From the NCBI GenBank assembly GCA_019058515.1, contig JAHPYY010000111.1:25749-89748 (forward strand): a stretch of 64,000 nucleotides of DNA, given 5' to 3'. The stretch is from Promethearchaeota archaeon (lineage in GTDB: Archaea; Asgardarchaeota; Lokiarchaeia; Sigynarchaeales; SOKP01). Below, one piece after another: positions 33,784 to 43,531 of this stretch; positions within the stretch are counted from its first letter, which is position 1, and each line of letters starts with the position of its first letter. Position numbers and translations under genes: made by a program. A model generated the notes under the pieces. That model was not told the origin of the DNA. It did not search any database and saw nothing but the letters and a program-made list of their open reading frames with translations.

Positions 33784-34404
33784 ATGGCTAGAAAAATTAT
33801 TCGTAATAAAGAACATAAAATAAACAAAATTTTGTTGACCTCCTTAAAATTGATACAAAGTAAGGGCTACGATAATGTAAGTACAAACCATATTGCAGAG
33901 AAAGCGGGTGTTGCAATAGGTACCGTATATAAATATTTTCCAAAGGGTAAACTAGATATATTAAGAACCATTTATAAAAAGGTTCTTGAACAAGGAATTG
34001 AGGAATCAGAGCCAGAACCAATTGATCTAAAAAAAATCGAGGATTTAAGAACTTCAACTTATTACAAAGACAACTTATTAAAAAATATTTCAGACCACCG
34101 TGAATTCAAGTCTTTTATTGAAGCGTATGAATTAGAATGTCTCTCGAATAAGAGCTTTTATTTAGAGCTAAAGGGTACGTATTTTGAATCTAGAATTCTA
34201 AATGAAGCTATTAAAAAAATGTTTAATGAAAGTATTGAGGATGTCGAAACTTTTAAAGAAAGACTATATTTGATTTCTCAAATTAAAGATATTTTAATAC
34301 ATCGACATGTGCTGTTCCCAGACCTCTTTGAATCTGACCAAGAATTAGCGAATTTGATAATTGAAATTACCATCGCAATAATTAATTATTACCTGAGAGA
34401 GTAA
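33784..34404 (+). CDS. TetR/AcrR-family transcriptional regulator
   Basis: A 206-residue regulator. The N-terminal helix-turn-helix spans about residues 12-55: LLTSLKLIQSKGYDNVSTN, then HIAEKAGVAIGTVYKYFPKG, the classic TetR recognition helix ending in YKYF. The remaining 150 residues are helical and would bind a ligand, possibly a lipid or hydrophobic drug. Two matching palindromes occupy the shared upstream region, one before each divergent gene, so autoregulation and control of the ICMT-like methyltransferase are predicted. Confidence 0.92.
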   Translation: MARKIIRNKEHKINKILLTSLKLIQSKGYDNVSTNHIAEKAGVAIGTVYKYFPKGKLDILRTIYKKVLEQGIEESEPEPIDLKKIEDLRTSTYYKDNLLKNISDHREFKSFIEAYELECLSNKSFYLELKGTYFESRILNEAIKKMFNESIEDVETFKERLYLISQIKDILIHRHVLFPDLFESDQELANLIIEITIAIINYYLRE

Positions 34405-34437
34405 TTTTAGAGTCTTTTTGTATCTCCAATCACGCAA

Positions 34438-35271
34438 TTAACTTTTGTCCCTATTTTTTACCATCCAATTTTGAGCGAAATCTACCATCTCTCTGATAGG
34501 TAGCAAACACGCTTCAGCTTGACCTACCTTTTTCGGCTGATATCCGATCGATTGCTCGTAGGCGAGTCCTAATTCGTCAAAATCGTCACTAAAATTGTCC
34601 ATTTCTTTCCAAGTTATCCATTCTCTTTTATTATTTCTAAATACTGCAGCACCCTGTTCTATAAAGGTTTTATCGGGATAATCGCATCGATATTCTGCTA
34701 AATGAAGCATAGTGTTGTTGGTATGGGGTACTCCCAATAGTAAAATCTCTCCATTTAGGTCGTATAATCGCGCTAATGGGGAGCCTTCCCCTAAATCTGA
34801 TTCTAATTGGTGATTATCCGTTACGAATCTTGCGTGTTTTCCCCAAGCCGAAAAGGAAGAAACTGGGTGGTTACTTCTTAACACGCCAGGATATTTTCTA
34901 AAAGTTTCAGGAATTTTTCCCATTCCTCTCGTGGGTGTTTTATCAGGGTGGAATGCCGGGGTGTTTTCGCGTATTATTGACCACCAACTTTCAGGGACGG
35001 GAGGATTTTGGCATTTGGATGGTTCGGTATTAGATCCCGTACATGTCGGCATAACCAGGGTACCTTCTGGAGTCAACACATCCATAATAGCATCTATAAC
35101 CGCCACGGATCCACCGGCAATCCATCCAATCTTACTTAAAGAGCTGTGCATAATGATGACAGCACCAGGTTTTACGCCGAGAGAAATAAAATCTCGTTTA
35201 AGCGAATTAATAGTGTTGGGAATTTTGGCTTTTGTAATAGAATCTAGTTCTTTTTTAATCCGGTTATCCAT
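34438..35271 (-). CDS. AAC(3)-family (aminoglycoside N3-acetyltransferase-like) acetyltransferase
   Basis: A 277-residue protein of the antibiotic_NAT fold. Conserved elements are GVKPGAVIIMHSSLSKIGWI (CoA binding), the PTRGMGKIPETFRKYPGVLRS region containing HPVSSFSAWG, and LLLGVPHTNNTMLHLAE. The length is normal. The family uses acetyl-CoA to modify amino groups of aminoglycosides, but many members in environmental genomes have other, unknown amine substrates. It is convergent with the TetR gene. A 3' remnant of a second copy lies at 32733-32801. Confidence 0.88.
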   Translation of the reverse strand: MDNRIKKELDSITKAKIPNTINSLKRDFISLGVKPGAVIIMHSSLSKIGWIAGGSVAVIDAIMDVLTPEGTLVMPTCTGSNTEPSKCQNPPVPESWWSIIRENTPAFHPDKTPTRGMGKIPETFRKYPGVLRSNHPVSSFSAWGKHARFVTDNHQLESDLGEGSPLARLYDLNGEILLLGVPHTNNTMLHLAEYRCDYPDKTFIEQGAAVFRNNKREWITWKEMDNFSDDFDELGLAYEQSIGYQPKKVGQAEACLLPIREMVDFAQNWMVKNRDKS

Positions 35272-35430
35272 ACTTGCTTTAATTTTACTTTAATCAAAAA
35301 TTTAATTCAAGTTAAAAAAAGATTGAATAAACGCGCTTATAATTTAATTAAAGTATATTATTGTTTTTGGCCTATTTAATGTTTAATAGTTTAATATTCA
35401 TACCAAATCAAAATAATAAATAATTAGAGG

Positions 35431-36306
35431 TTGCATGAATTGGGTGAAGTAAAAGAATTCGAAACCAAAAACCTTTGCTTGTTTTTTATCATATCTTTTG
35501 TTTATTCATGGTTTTTTTGGTTATTAGGGAAAGCGTTTCCAGAATTTGCTGTGATTCCACTAATTGGGGGATTCTCTTATCCTTTACTGGGTTGGATTGG
35601 CAATTGTGGACCTTTGGTAGCTGCGTTTGGTCTTACTTATTTTAACGAGAGAAAGGTAGGAGTTAAAAAATTACTAAAACGAGGAATAGACGTATCTTTT
35701 AAAAGAAAATGGCTCCTACCAACATTCTTATTAATGCCTATTATTATTGTAGGAAGTTTTTTGCTCGCGGCGTTTCTTGAAGGTCTATCATTAAATACTA
35801 CATTATTATCTAACTGGTGGGAAATAATTCTCCCTCTAGTTGTAGGTTTCATTTTACTCCTTACCATCGCACCAATTGGTGAAGAATTTGGTTGGAGAGG
35901 TTACGCGCTTGATCGATTACAACAAAAATGGAGTGCCTTAACTTCGAGTGTCATTCTTGGAATAATATGGGGTTTTTGGCACTTTTTGAATTATTTTCCT
36001 AATGCGTTACCTTTACTGCTCTTACAGTTTATTCCCTTTACGATATCAACTTCAATTGTCTTTACTTGGATGCACAATAACACTGGGGGTAGCGTTTTTG
36101 TAGCGTTGATTTTGCATACACAGATTGATTTATTCGCAAATTTTATGCCATTATTAGTGACTGGTGAAACCGTTTTCGCTTTTTGGTTTATTACTTTGTT
36201 TTTCGTTGTTGTGGCTGTGTTTCTCGTATTACTCACTGGTTCAAAGAATCTGGTTAGAAAAAAAAAAATAACAGAAAAAGTTGAGTACCAATTCTTTAAA
36301 GATTAA
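35431..36306 (+). CDS. CPBP-family (CAAX-type) intramembrane metalloprotease
   Basis: A 291-residue membrane protein with about eight spans. The CPBP motifs are visible: motif 1 GEEFGWRGY (EExxxR, about residues 150-158), motif 2 WGFWHFLNYFP (FxxxH type, about 180-190), and motif 3 with His near LILHTQIDLFAN. No ATG fits; TTG 35431 after AGAGG is the likely start, with TTG 35440 as alternative. The Glu/His set binds zinc. Members cleave prenylated CAAX proteins (Rce1) or act in bacteriocin immunity. An ICMT-like gene lies 2 kb away. Confidence 0.87.
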   Translation: MHELGEVKEFETKNLCLFFIISFVYSWFFWLLGKAFPEFAVIPLIGGFSYPLLGWIGNCGPLVAAFGLTYFNERKVGVKKLLKRGIDVSFKRKWLLPTFLLMPIIIVGSFLLAAFLEGLSLNTTLLSNWWEIILPLVVGFILLLTIAPIGEEFGWRGYALDRLQQKWSALTSSVILGIIWGFWHFLNYFPNALPLLLLQFIPFTISTSIVFTWMHNNTGGSVFVALILHTQIDLFANFMPLLVTGETVFAFWFITLFFVVVAVFLVLLTGSKNLVRKKKITEKVEYQFFKD

Positions 36307-36313
36307 TTATCAA

Positions 36314-37447
36314 TTAATCGTTTTCTTTTTCTCTATAAATGTCCTCTTCCCTATATTCCTCGCTAAATACATCTTGAATTAGGGCTAATAAACTTATTTC
36401 TATCTCGATTTGTTTTAAACTATCGTTTGTTTTATATTCCGTATAGGGAATACAATAAAGAAGTAAGTTGTAAAATAAAATTGAGAACAGTAAGAAGACC
36501 AGGAAAATGTTAATTATAGGATCTATGGGATAAATAATGATTTTAATAAATCCAGTCAATAGATTTTTAATAAATTTATTGACAATTAAATTTGTGGTAA
36601 TGCAAACTATTACAACGATATTGAAGAATCCTAAGTAGAAATGCATTGGTTTATAATTATTATTGTAATAATCGAATTTCTTATTTACTACATCCAACTT
36701 CTCTTTAATCTCGTTATAATTAAAAAAATTGCTTATACTCTGAGTATAATCAAACAGTAAATTAATTTTTTTCTTGAAAATTAGGAAGAGTTTCCTAATA
36801 AAGGGGTATTCCATCTTTTCGATAGTATTTTTGTTTGTTTCAATTAATAGAGACAAAAAAAAGGCGATAACTAGACATAAATAAACGAAAAACATCGTAT
36901 TCATCACATTAATAAAAGTAAATAAGATAGAAATGAACAATACCACTGATTTATAACTTATTTTTGTAAAGGTAAACAATTTGACATGAGAATTTTGTTT
37001 TTTTAGATAGTAATCGATTTCATTTTCCATTTCATCGATACTTAACTCCATCTTGGACAATACATCTTCAAACGTGTGATAATATTCGTTCTTTAGTTTT
37101 AGACTCCGGTTTTCTTCTAAAAAACGGAAAAATTTTCTAAAAGAAAAAATATCTGCCGCTTGAAATCTATTGCTTAGTCTGAACAACACAAAGAAAAGAA
37201 TTAAGCTTGGAATGATTATAAATACGAATATTATCATGCAAATGAACAAGCCAGAGAGGAAGTTATACAATAAAATTATCGAAAATAGAAACTGATTATA
37301 GGTAATAATCAAATTTACGAAAAACTCAGAGAGAAAAAGGTTTAACAAGACAATTATATAGGAAAAGGTGTAGAGTGCGATTAGCACTTTTAAAACTGTC
37401 TTAATAAGTGGAAAATACCAAGTAATAAACGAATCTACTTTTCTCAT
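36314..37447 (-). CDS. Hypothetical multi-pass membrane protein
   Basis: A 377-residue protein with about seven predicted spans. Two or three are in the first 90 residues (for example IALYTFSYIIVLLNLFL), then there is a basic cytoplasmic stretch (about 90-150) with an acidic helix DVLSKMELSIDEMENEIDYY. Two spans follow near 165-205, and more near 270-345 (FNIVVIVCITTNLIV, INIFLVFLLFSILFYNLLLY). The C terminus is acidic. I do not recognise the family. It is convergent with the CPBP protease gene, whose stop is 7 bp away. Confidence 0.6.
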   Translation of the reverse strand: MRKVDSFITWYFPLIKTVLKVLIALYTFSYIIVLLNLFLSEFFVNLIITYNQFLFSIILLYNFLSGLFICMIIFVFIIIPSLILFFVLFRLSNRFQAADIFSFRKFFRFLEENRSLKLKNEYYHTFEDVLSKMELSIDEMENEIDYYLKKQNSHVKLFTFTKISYKSVVLFISILFTFINVMNTMFFVYLCLVIAFFLSLLIETNKNTIEKMEYPFIRKLFLIFKKKINLLFDYTQSISNFFNYNEIKEKLDVVNKKFDYYNNNYKPMHFYLGFFNIVVIVCITTNLIVNKFIKNLLTGFIKIIIYPIDPIINIFLVFLLFSILFYNLLLYCIPYTEYKTNDSLKQIEIEISLLALIQDVFSEEYREEDIYREKEND

Positions 37448-37660
37448 GCTTTTTAATTAAGCATTAAGTTTTGATTAATTTTAAGGTAGGCATTTTCAAA
37501 TTATGATTTAAAGCCTTATAACTATTTTTGGTTTTTTTTTGAGATTCTTTGAAAAATTTTTTTTTCAAACATTTTTATTCGAAATATTTTTTGAAAAAAA
37601 AAACTTTCAAGCGAATTTCTTTTGAAAAAAATTCTTTTCAAAAACTTAATTTGTAAAAAA

Positions 37661-37676
37661 AAAGAAGATTTATAAG
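37661..37676 (+). promoter_or_regulatory. Promoter (BRE/TATA) of the sugar ABC operon
   Basis: A purine-rich AAAGAAGA followed by TTTATAAG (37669-37676) is a good archaeal BRE/TATA pair, about 55 bp before the ATG of the solute-binding protein. The preceding 150 bp are unusually rich in A and T homopolymer runs. Confidence 0.5.
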
Positions 37677-37730
37677 TAATAAAATTAAAATTGTTCAATA
37701 GCAAAGAATTTAATAAAAAGTGAAAGAGAT

Positions 37731-39038
37731 ATGGAAACAAAAACTAAATATGCTCTCGGACTCATTTTAGCTATTGTAATTACAGCAGGCGTGGTAGGCG
37801 GGGTTTCTTTCGTTGCGTTTGGACCAAGACCAACATCAAATACTCTTGAAATATATCATTGGTGGACATCAGGAGGAGAGGCAGCTGCGATAGCGGCTCT
37901 TATTGATGTATTTGAGGACGATTATCCTGACGTTACGGTTATTCAAAGCCCAGTTTCGGGAGGAGCAGGGTATACAATGTTAGGGATTATAAAATCATTA
38001 GTATTGGCGGGAGAGGCTCCAGATGCTTTTCAAATGCACGCGGGATACGAAGGTGCCCCCTACTATGATGCGGACTTATTAGAACCTATTGATAATGTGT
38101 GGACAGCCGAATTGAAGGCGGCTGTTCCCGATGTAGTTGAAGATATGAACAAATTTGGTGATCATTACTATTCAATGCCCGTAAACATTCATCGGAGCAA
38201 TATAGTTTGGTATAATATGAAAGCACTTACCGATGTTGGTATCAATCCTAACACATTGACGACATGGACCGCTTTTTTTTCTGCCTGCGATACGCTTAAA
38301 GCGGGTGGTATGCAATATCCGATTCAAATTGGACCTGCGTGGACGGTAGCTCACACTTTTGAACAAATTTTGGCAAGTAAAGGCATTGATTTTTACCAAG
38401 ATTGGATAAATGGTGAGGTTACCTCCGCAACAGATTCTAGGTTACTTGACACATTTGCGACTTTTGAAAAGTACTTAGGATACGTAAATCCTGATCATGC
38501 TTCGTTAACATGGGATGATTGCACTAAACGTATTATTAGTGGTGAAAGTGCGTTCAATATCATGGGAGACTGGGCAAATGGTGAATTTTACGTTGCAGAT
38601 AAAGAATTTGGTGTGGACTACGGTACTTTTGCTGTTCCTGGAACTGAAGACATGTACGGACTTGTTATCGACTGCTTCCAACATCCAAAAAATGTCCGCC
38701 ATCCAATCAATTCTGAACGATGGTTAGGAGTCGTTGGTTCAAATGCAGGACAAGACGCCTTTAATCCTATAAAAGGTTCAATTTCCGCCCGTACTGACGC
38801 CGATACGACTAAATATGGCGATTATCAACAATCCGCAATGGTCGATTTTGCCGCTGTGACCTATATGTTCCCTAGCGTAGTTCACGGAAGTGGAGCGCCT
38901 GAATCCTTTAAAGTGAAATTATCAGACGTTATGTCTGCTTACATCACGGATTTGGACGAAGCTAGTGCAGCTGCTGCATTAACAAGCTATACAAGTTCAA
39001 TAGCAGATGAGTATACGAAAACTTGGGATTTAGTTTAA
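37731..39038 (+). CDS. Sugar ABC transporter, solute-binding protein
   Basis: A 435-residue extracytoplasmic binding protein. An N-terminal anchor (YALGLILAIVITAGVVGGVSFVAF) is followed by the family-1 start LEIYHWWTSGGEAAAIAALI, then DAFQMHAGYE near residue 100 and ITFG-like sugar-binding Trp/Tyr residues throughout. No lipobox Cys is seen, so it is probably held by the uncleaved N-terminal helix, as in many archaea. It heads an operon with two permeases and an ATPase. The sequence type suggests glucose or oligosaccharide uptake, but the specific sugar is not predictable. Confidence 0.9.
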   Translation: METKTKYALGLILAIVITAGVVGGVSFVAFGPRPTSNTLEIYHWWTSGGEAAAIAALIDVFEDDYPDVTVIQSPVSGGAGYTMLGIIKSLVLAGEAPDAFQMHAGYEGAPYYDADLLEPIDNVWTAELKAAVPDVVEDMNKFGDHYYSMPVNIHRSNIVWYNMKALTDVGINPNTLTTWTAFFSACDTLKAGGMQYPIQIGPAWTVAHTFEQILASKGIDFYQDWINGEVTSATDSRLLDTFATFEKYLGYVNPDHASLTWDDCTKRIISGESAFNIMGDWANGEFYVADKEFGVDYGTFAVPGTEDMYGLVIDCFQHPKNVRHPINSERWLGVVGSNAGQDAFNPIKGSISARTDADTTKYGDYQQSAMVDFAAVTYMFPSVVHGSGAPESFKVKLSDVMSAYITDLDEASAAAALTSYTSSIADEYTKTWDLV

Positions 39039-39142
39039 ATACACAAAAATAATTATAAATATGGAAAGGAAAATGATTTGTAACCTTTCTCTTTTTTTTA
39101 TTTTTAATATTATATTAACATAACTTAAAAAAACATGGTGCT

Positions 39143-40066
39143 ATGGTGGAAAAAGAGACCGACCTAGTAATAAGAAAGAAAAGCCTTCTGCGTTATATTT
39201 CGCTTGAAAGAATAGGAATTCAAGTCATATTCATGTTTTCGTTAATTCTTATAGCTTATTTCATTTACTTTAGTATCTTATGGAATGTAGTAGTTTCATT
39301 ATCAGATTGGAGAGGTTTAACCGAAAGTTATAATATTGTTGGGTTTGACCAATATTTTAAGATGTTTACAGATAGTACCTTTTTGATATCTTTAACAAAC
39401 AACTTTTTACTGCTATTATATTTCATCCCCTCCACTATTGTTATTGGCTTATTTTTAGCTATACTTCTGGATCAACAAGTACGAAGGGAGGGAGTTTTCC
39501 GTATGATATACCTGTTGCCGTTTACCCTTTCTTTTGTAGTAACCGGATTTTTATGGAGATGGATGTATAATCCAAGTTTAGGCGTTATTAACAGTTTACT
39601 GGATATGTTTGGTCTTAGCTTTTTAAAAACAGGCTGGACCTCAGATCCCAGTCTTGCGCTAATATGCGTGGTGATTTCGATGACTTGGCAGTTTTCCGGG
39701 TATACAATGCTTATTTTTCTCGCAGGGATTAGATCTATCCCCAAATCACATGTCTTAGCGGCGAAAGTAGACGGCGCATCGGGATTCCAACTTTATAGGA
39801 AAATAATAATACCTCAAATAAAATCTTCCACCTTCACTGCGTTTGTAATACTAATGGTCGTTGGATTAAAGGTGTTCGACCTTATTTATATCTTAACTGA
39901 TGGGGGACCAGGATATGCTACTGAAATTCTCCCACTTACTATGTATAAGGAAACTTTTGCCGCATCCCATTTTGCGTATGGTTCTGCAATTGCAACAATT
40001 TTGTTTCTATTTGTTATGATATTAGTTGTACCTTATTTATATAAAACTTATAAGGTGAAAAAGTGA
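39143..40066 (+). CDS. Sugar ABC transporter permease (MalF/UgpA type)
   Basis: A 307-residue permease with six spans. The EAA-like coupling loop is AAKVDGASGFQLYRKIIIPQ near residues 215-235, and the family start is FIYFSILWNVVVSLSDWRG-like (YFIYFSILWNVVVSLS). It forms the transmembrane heterodimer with the next gene; its last four bases overlap that gene's start (ATGA arrangement at 40063-40066). It follows the binding protein after a 104-bp gap containing a T-rich stretch, which may lower expression relative to the binding protein. Confidence 0.92.
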   Translation: MVEKETDLVIRKKSLLRYISLERIGIQVIFMFSLILIAYFIYFSILWNVVVSLSDWRGLTESYNIVGFDQYFKMFTDSTFLISLTNNFLLLLYFIPSTIVIGLFLAILLDQQVRREGVFRMIYLLPFTLSFVVTGFLWRWMYNPSLGVINSLLDMFGLSFLKTGWTSDPSLALICVVISMTWQFSGYTMLIFLAGIRSIPKSHVLAAKVDGASGFQLYRKIIIPQIKSSTFTAFVILMVVGLKVFDLIYILTDGGPGYATEILPLTMYKETFAASHFAYGSAIATILFLFVMILVVPYLYKTYKVKK

Positions 40067-40890
40067 TGAAATTCCGTAAAATTAACCGAGTCTTGTTATA
40101 CGCTCTGCTAATATTTCTAGCTATTTTAACTCTTTTGCCCTTGTGGGCAGGGATAATGACTGCGTTTAAAACGACAGACGACTTGATTTATACCACTCCT
40201 GTACAGCCACCTTTACACCCAACCCTTGAACCCCTTTTTTCAGCGTTACTAATTATGCAAAGACCGCTTATAAATAGTTTAATTTTCACGAGCGTCGCCA
40301 CTGTATTATCCTGCGTGTTAGGATCGGTTTGTGGTTTCTACTTAACCAAGATTGGATTTAGAGGAGCTAACACATTATTTCTTGCGACAATGGTTGGTAT
40401 TTTTATTCCTTATCAAGCTATCTTAGTTCCACTCGTACTGATTATGAGGAGTTTAGGATTATATAACTCATTAGGAGGGTTAATTTTAACGCATACGGTT
40501 TATGGTATACCTATCTGTACACTTCTCTTTAGAAGTTATTACGATGGAATTCACGATAGTTTAATAAACGCTGCAAAAACCGATGGTGCTGGTACTTTTA
40601 CGATATATAGAAGAATTATTTTACCATTATCGCCGTTACCTTTCGTGGTGGCTGCAGTGTTTCAGTTTACAAATATTTGGAACGACTTTCTATTTGGGCT
40701 TGTTATAGCAAGTGGAGTTGAAAACCAACCTGCTTCAGTTGCGCTAGCAAATCTTAAGGGAGGTTTTGTAGCGTTGTGGAACCTTCAAATGGCTGGTACA
40801 CTTTGGTTTTCGCTTCCAGCTTTAATAATATATTTAGTTCTAGGCAAGTACCTAATAAGAGGTTTAATGACAGGAGCAATAAAAGGATGA
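40063..40890 (+). CDS. Sugar ABC transporter permease (MalG/UgpE type)
   Basis: A 275-residue permease with six spans. The coupling loop is NAAKTDGAGTFTIYRRIILP near residues 166-185, and the family N terminus includes LPLWAGIMTAFKTTDDLI. The pairing of MalF- and MalG-like subunits with a MalK-like ATPase defines a CUT1 importer. Start overlaps the preceding stop, so translation is coupled. Confidence 0.92.
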   Translation: MMKFRKINRVLLYALLIFLAILTLLPLWAGIMTAFKTTDDLIYTTPVQPPLHPTLEPLFSALLIMQRPLINSLIFTSVATVLSCVLGSVCGFYLTKIGFRGANTLFLATMVGIFIPYQAILVPLVLIMRSLGLYNSLGGLILTHTVYGIPICTLLFRSYYDGIHDSLINAAKTDGAGTFTIYRRIILPLSPLPFVVAAVFQFTNIWNDFLFGLVIASGVENQPASVALANLKGGFVALWNLQMAGTLWFSLPALIIYLVLGKYLIRGLMTGAIKG

Positions 40891-40900
40891 GGGAATCACC

Positions 40901-42022
40901 GTGGTAGATATAAAAATAAAGAATGTAACAAAAACCTATGGAAAAACAATAGCAATAAATGACATTAATTTAACAATTAAAGATGGAGAGCTATTTATAT
41001 TACTCGGTCCATCTGGCTGTGGAAAAACAACCACGCTTTTTAGTATAGCGGGATTGATTAAACCAGATAGTGGAGAGATTATTTTTGGAAGGGAAGTGAT
41101 TTTTTCAGCAGATGATAAAAAGTTTGAAAGACCTCAAGATAGAAATCTTGCGATGGTGTTTCAGGATTACGCTATTTACCCACACATGACGGTTTTTAAA
41201 AATATAGCCTTCCCACTTGAAATCAGAAAACAAAAAAAAGAAGAAATTGAAGCAAGGGTAAGCAAAGCTGCTAAACGGTTAGAGATTGATCAGTTACTAG
41301 ATAGAAAGCCAAAACAGCTCAGTGGTGGACAGAGACAAAGAGTTGCTTTAGCAAGAGCGATAGTTAGGGAACCTACAGCGTTTTTAATGGACGAACCCTT
41401 ATCGAATTTAGATGCAAAATTAAGGGTTTACGCGAGAGCAGAATTAAAAAGACTTCATAAGAGACTAGAAACCACCATTATCTATGTAACTCACGATCAG
41501 TTGGAAGCTATGTCAATAGGGGATAAAATCGCAATCCTTAACAATGGTATCTTAGAGCAAGTTGACACACCAGATAATATATATAATTCACCAAAAAATA
41601 TCTTTGTTGCGGGTTTTATCGGAAGTCCTCCAATGAATATGTTGGATGGGATTATTAAACAATCTAATGGACAAACTTTCGTAAAATTTAACGAGATTAA
41701 CTTTAAATTACCAACCAGATTTACTAAAGTCATTAATCCTGATTTAGATGAAGTGGTTCTTGGAATTCGACCAGAAGATATCGATATTTCCGAAAATTCT
41801 AGTGAAAATTCGATAAAAGCAAAAATCGACATCGTAGAATTAATGGGCAGAGAAGTATACGTACATATGAAAATAAATAATAATACGCTAATTGCGATTA
41901 CTAAACCTTCTCACGCACTCAAGACAGGAATAGAAGTGTATTTAACATTTAACGATCAAAAAATCCATCTATTTAACAAGGAAACTCAAGAAAATATGAT
42001 TCAGTTAAAAAAGAATGAATAA
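40901..42022 (+). CDS. Sugar ABC transporter ATPase (MalK/UgpC type)
   Basis: A 373-residue ATPase started at GTG 40901. Walker A GPSGCGKTTT is at residues 36-45, the Q-loop at VFQDYAIYPHM, the ABC signature LSGGQRQRVALARA, Walker B FLMDEPLSNLDAKL, and the H-loop His in YVTHDQLEAM. The extra C-terminal regulatory OB domain (about residues 240-373, with IRPEDIDI) is typical of CUT1 ATPases. It energises import by the two permeases. It ends the operon; a 10-T run follows at 42038-42047. Confidence 0.93.
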   Translation: MVDIKIKNVTKTYGKTIAINDINLTIKDGELFILLGPSGCGKTTTLFSIAGLIKPDSGEIIFGREVIFSADDKKFERPQDRNLAMVFQDYAIYPHMTVFKNIAFPLEIRKQKKEEIEARVSKAAKRLEIDQLLDRKPKQLSGGQRQRVALARAIVREPTAFLMDEPLSNLDAKLRVYARAELKRLHKRLETTIIYVTHDQLEAMSIGDKIAILNNGILEQVDTPDNIYNSPKNIFVAGFIGSPPMNMLDGIIKQSNGQTFVKFNEINFKLPTRFTKVINPDLDEVVLGIRPEDIDISENSSENSIKAKIDIVELMGREVYVHMKINNNTLIAITKPSHALKTGIEVYLTFNDQKIHLFNKETQENMIQLKKNE

Positions 42023-42037
42023 TAACCTTAAGCAATA

Positions 42038-42047
42038 TTTTTTTTTT
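42038..42047 (+). terminator. Oligo-T terminator of the sugar ABC operon
   Basis: Ten consecutive T begin 16 nt after the MalK-type stop codon. This is the usual archaeal intrinsic termination signal and separates the operon from the regulator gene at 42148. Confidence 0.55.
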
Positions 42048-42147
42048 GAGTTTATCTATAGCTTATAAGTTAGTTAAATACTCTCAATTTGAAAGATATA
42101 TAAACTTTAAAAGAAAATGTAATCCAATAATTAGAATCTGAACGAAA

Positions 42148-42693
42148 ATGTCATTAGCTTCCGAAGATATAATAATAAACGCTTTAAATCATAAGATAAG
42201 AAGGGAAATATTACGTATACTAAACGAGAATTCCATGAGTTACACTCAGCTTCTTGAACACTTTGATATTTCAACTGGAAAATTGAATTACCACATTAAA
42301 TTGTTATCGGGCTTCATAGACAAAGACGAAAACAACATGTACAATAACACTACTTTAGGAGAGAGGATGTTAACTTTACTTAAAGATTTCCGTAACAGTA
42401 TTAAAGAGGAGGAACCTTTGATAAAAAAGGCGTTCGTATCGCAAATGGGTCAAGAAAAATCATTCCTTTATTCTCAGTTATTTGGTGGGCTATTTTTGAG
42501 AATTCTTCTCTTATCCATAGTTTTAATAATGGTCTTATCGAATGCAATTTTACTGACTGTAATTGGATTTCCAATATTGTTTATTTGGCCGTTTTATTTA
42601 ATCGCGGCGATTATTGGCGTAATTAGCGTTATTTGGATTTTGAATCAGAATAGAAAGGCGAAACGGTTTATTAAAAGCGTCGATAATACATAA
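42148..42693 (+). CDS. Winged-helix regulator with two C-terminal membrane spans
   Basis: 181 residues. The N-terminal wHTH (about residues 1-75) has ALNHKIRREILRILNENSMS and YTQLLEHFDISTGKLNYHIK, an ArsR-like domain. Residues 110-165 contain two hydrophobic spans (FLRILLLSIVLIMVLSNAIL, PILFIWPFYLIAAIIGVISV) and a basic tail. Membrane-tethered winged-helix proteins of this plan are common in archaea and may sense membrane or extracellular signals. It directly follows the ABC operon but has its own promoter. A decayed copy of its 3' part is found at 43532-43720. Confidence 0.8.
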   Translation: MSLASEDIIINALNHKIRREILRILNENSMSYTQLLEHFDISTGKLNYHIKLLSGFIDKDENNMYNNTTLGERMLTLLKDFRNSIKEEEPLIKKAFVSQMGQEKSFLYSQLFGGLFLRILLLSIVLIMVLSNAILLTVIGFPILFIWPFYLIAAIIGVISVIWILNQNRKAKRFIKSVDNT

Positions 42694-42956
42694 GTCAGTG
42701 TTGCCCTACTATATCTAATTTTTTTCGCATATACCTATTTACCTCCCAAAGACAAGAATCTTTAACTATTTATTTCTTTTTAATAAAAATTTCTTTTTAA
42801 ATTATTGTAACAATGATAAACTAATTGCCATTAAAATTACTCCTAATATAAAATCATTAATAAATGGATTAAGAATTAAACCACTAACAAGCACATTTAC
42901 AGCTTCACTTAATTATGATAAGAATGACCAAAAAATTGTTTTTTCCTACTCTGACT

Positions 42957-43376
42957 TCATGTGGCAACTAGAACCATGCCAAAGATTATTTGGAATCCGA
43001 GCAATCCTAATAATATATATCCAATATATAAGTGTAATAACTTAATTTTACTACGTTTTTTGTAAGTTAAACTTAATATCACTTGAATTAGAACTATTAT
43101 AAGACTAATTGTTGCAAACCAACCATGTAAATTTAAAATTATCATATCTTGCGAAAAAATCGGGGGAAGTATCATATAAATATAAGTAATAGTTACCATT
43201 ATGCCTGTAATTATGCCAGACCATTTATGCATTTTATACAGCTCAGGGTGGCCTTTTGATTTTCCTATCCTTCCTGAATACAGCGCCCCTAAAATTACAG
43301 AAATTAAACAAAAAATAAAAGACATAGTTCCAAAGACAATATGGAATATGAAATCAGTAAAAGCTATATATATCAA
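42957..43376 (-). CDS. Four-helix membrane protein, possibly b-type cytochrome-like
   Basis: A 139-residue protein with four spans (FTDFIFHIVFGTMSFIFCLI; WSGIITGIMVTITYIYMILP; LHGWFATISLIIVLIQVILS; LHLYIGYILLGLLGFQIIFG). Each helix starts with a His: FIFH, MHKW, LHGW and LHLY. His-bearing four-helix bundles resemble cytochrome b561 or DUF420/ferric-reductase-like heme proteins. Heme binding is an inference from these His positions; no soluble redox partner is adjacent. Confidence 0.55.
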   Translation of the reverse strand: MIYIAFTDFIFHIVFGTMSFIFCLISVILGALYSGRIGKSKGHPELYKMHKWSGIITGIMVTITYIYMILPPIFSQDMIILNLHGWFATISLIIVLIQVILSLTYKKRSKIKLLHLYIGYILLGLLGFQIIFGMVLVAT

Positions 43377-43531
43377 CTCCCTTTTTATATTTTTAAAAAA
43401 ATTACAGCCATAAAGAAAGTAGTGATTTCAGCTTAAATTATAATGCTTTATGAAATATTGAGTATTCTCTCAATATCTATATAATTTATTTGTTAATTTC
43501 CAACTTTTTTTTTTTTAATTAGCAAGAAAAA

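Noticed and set aside
37500..37665. T- and A-homopolymer-rich stretch
   Set aside because: Looks like low-complexity intergenic DNA. A 72-codon Phe-rich reverse frame there is an artefact of TTT codons.
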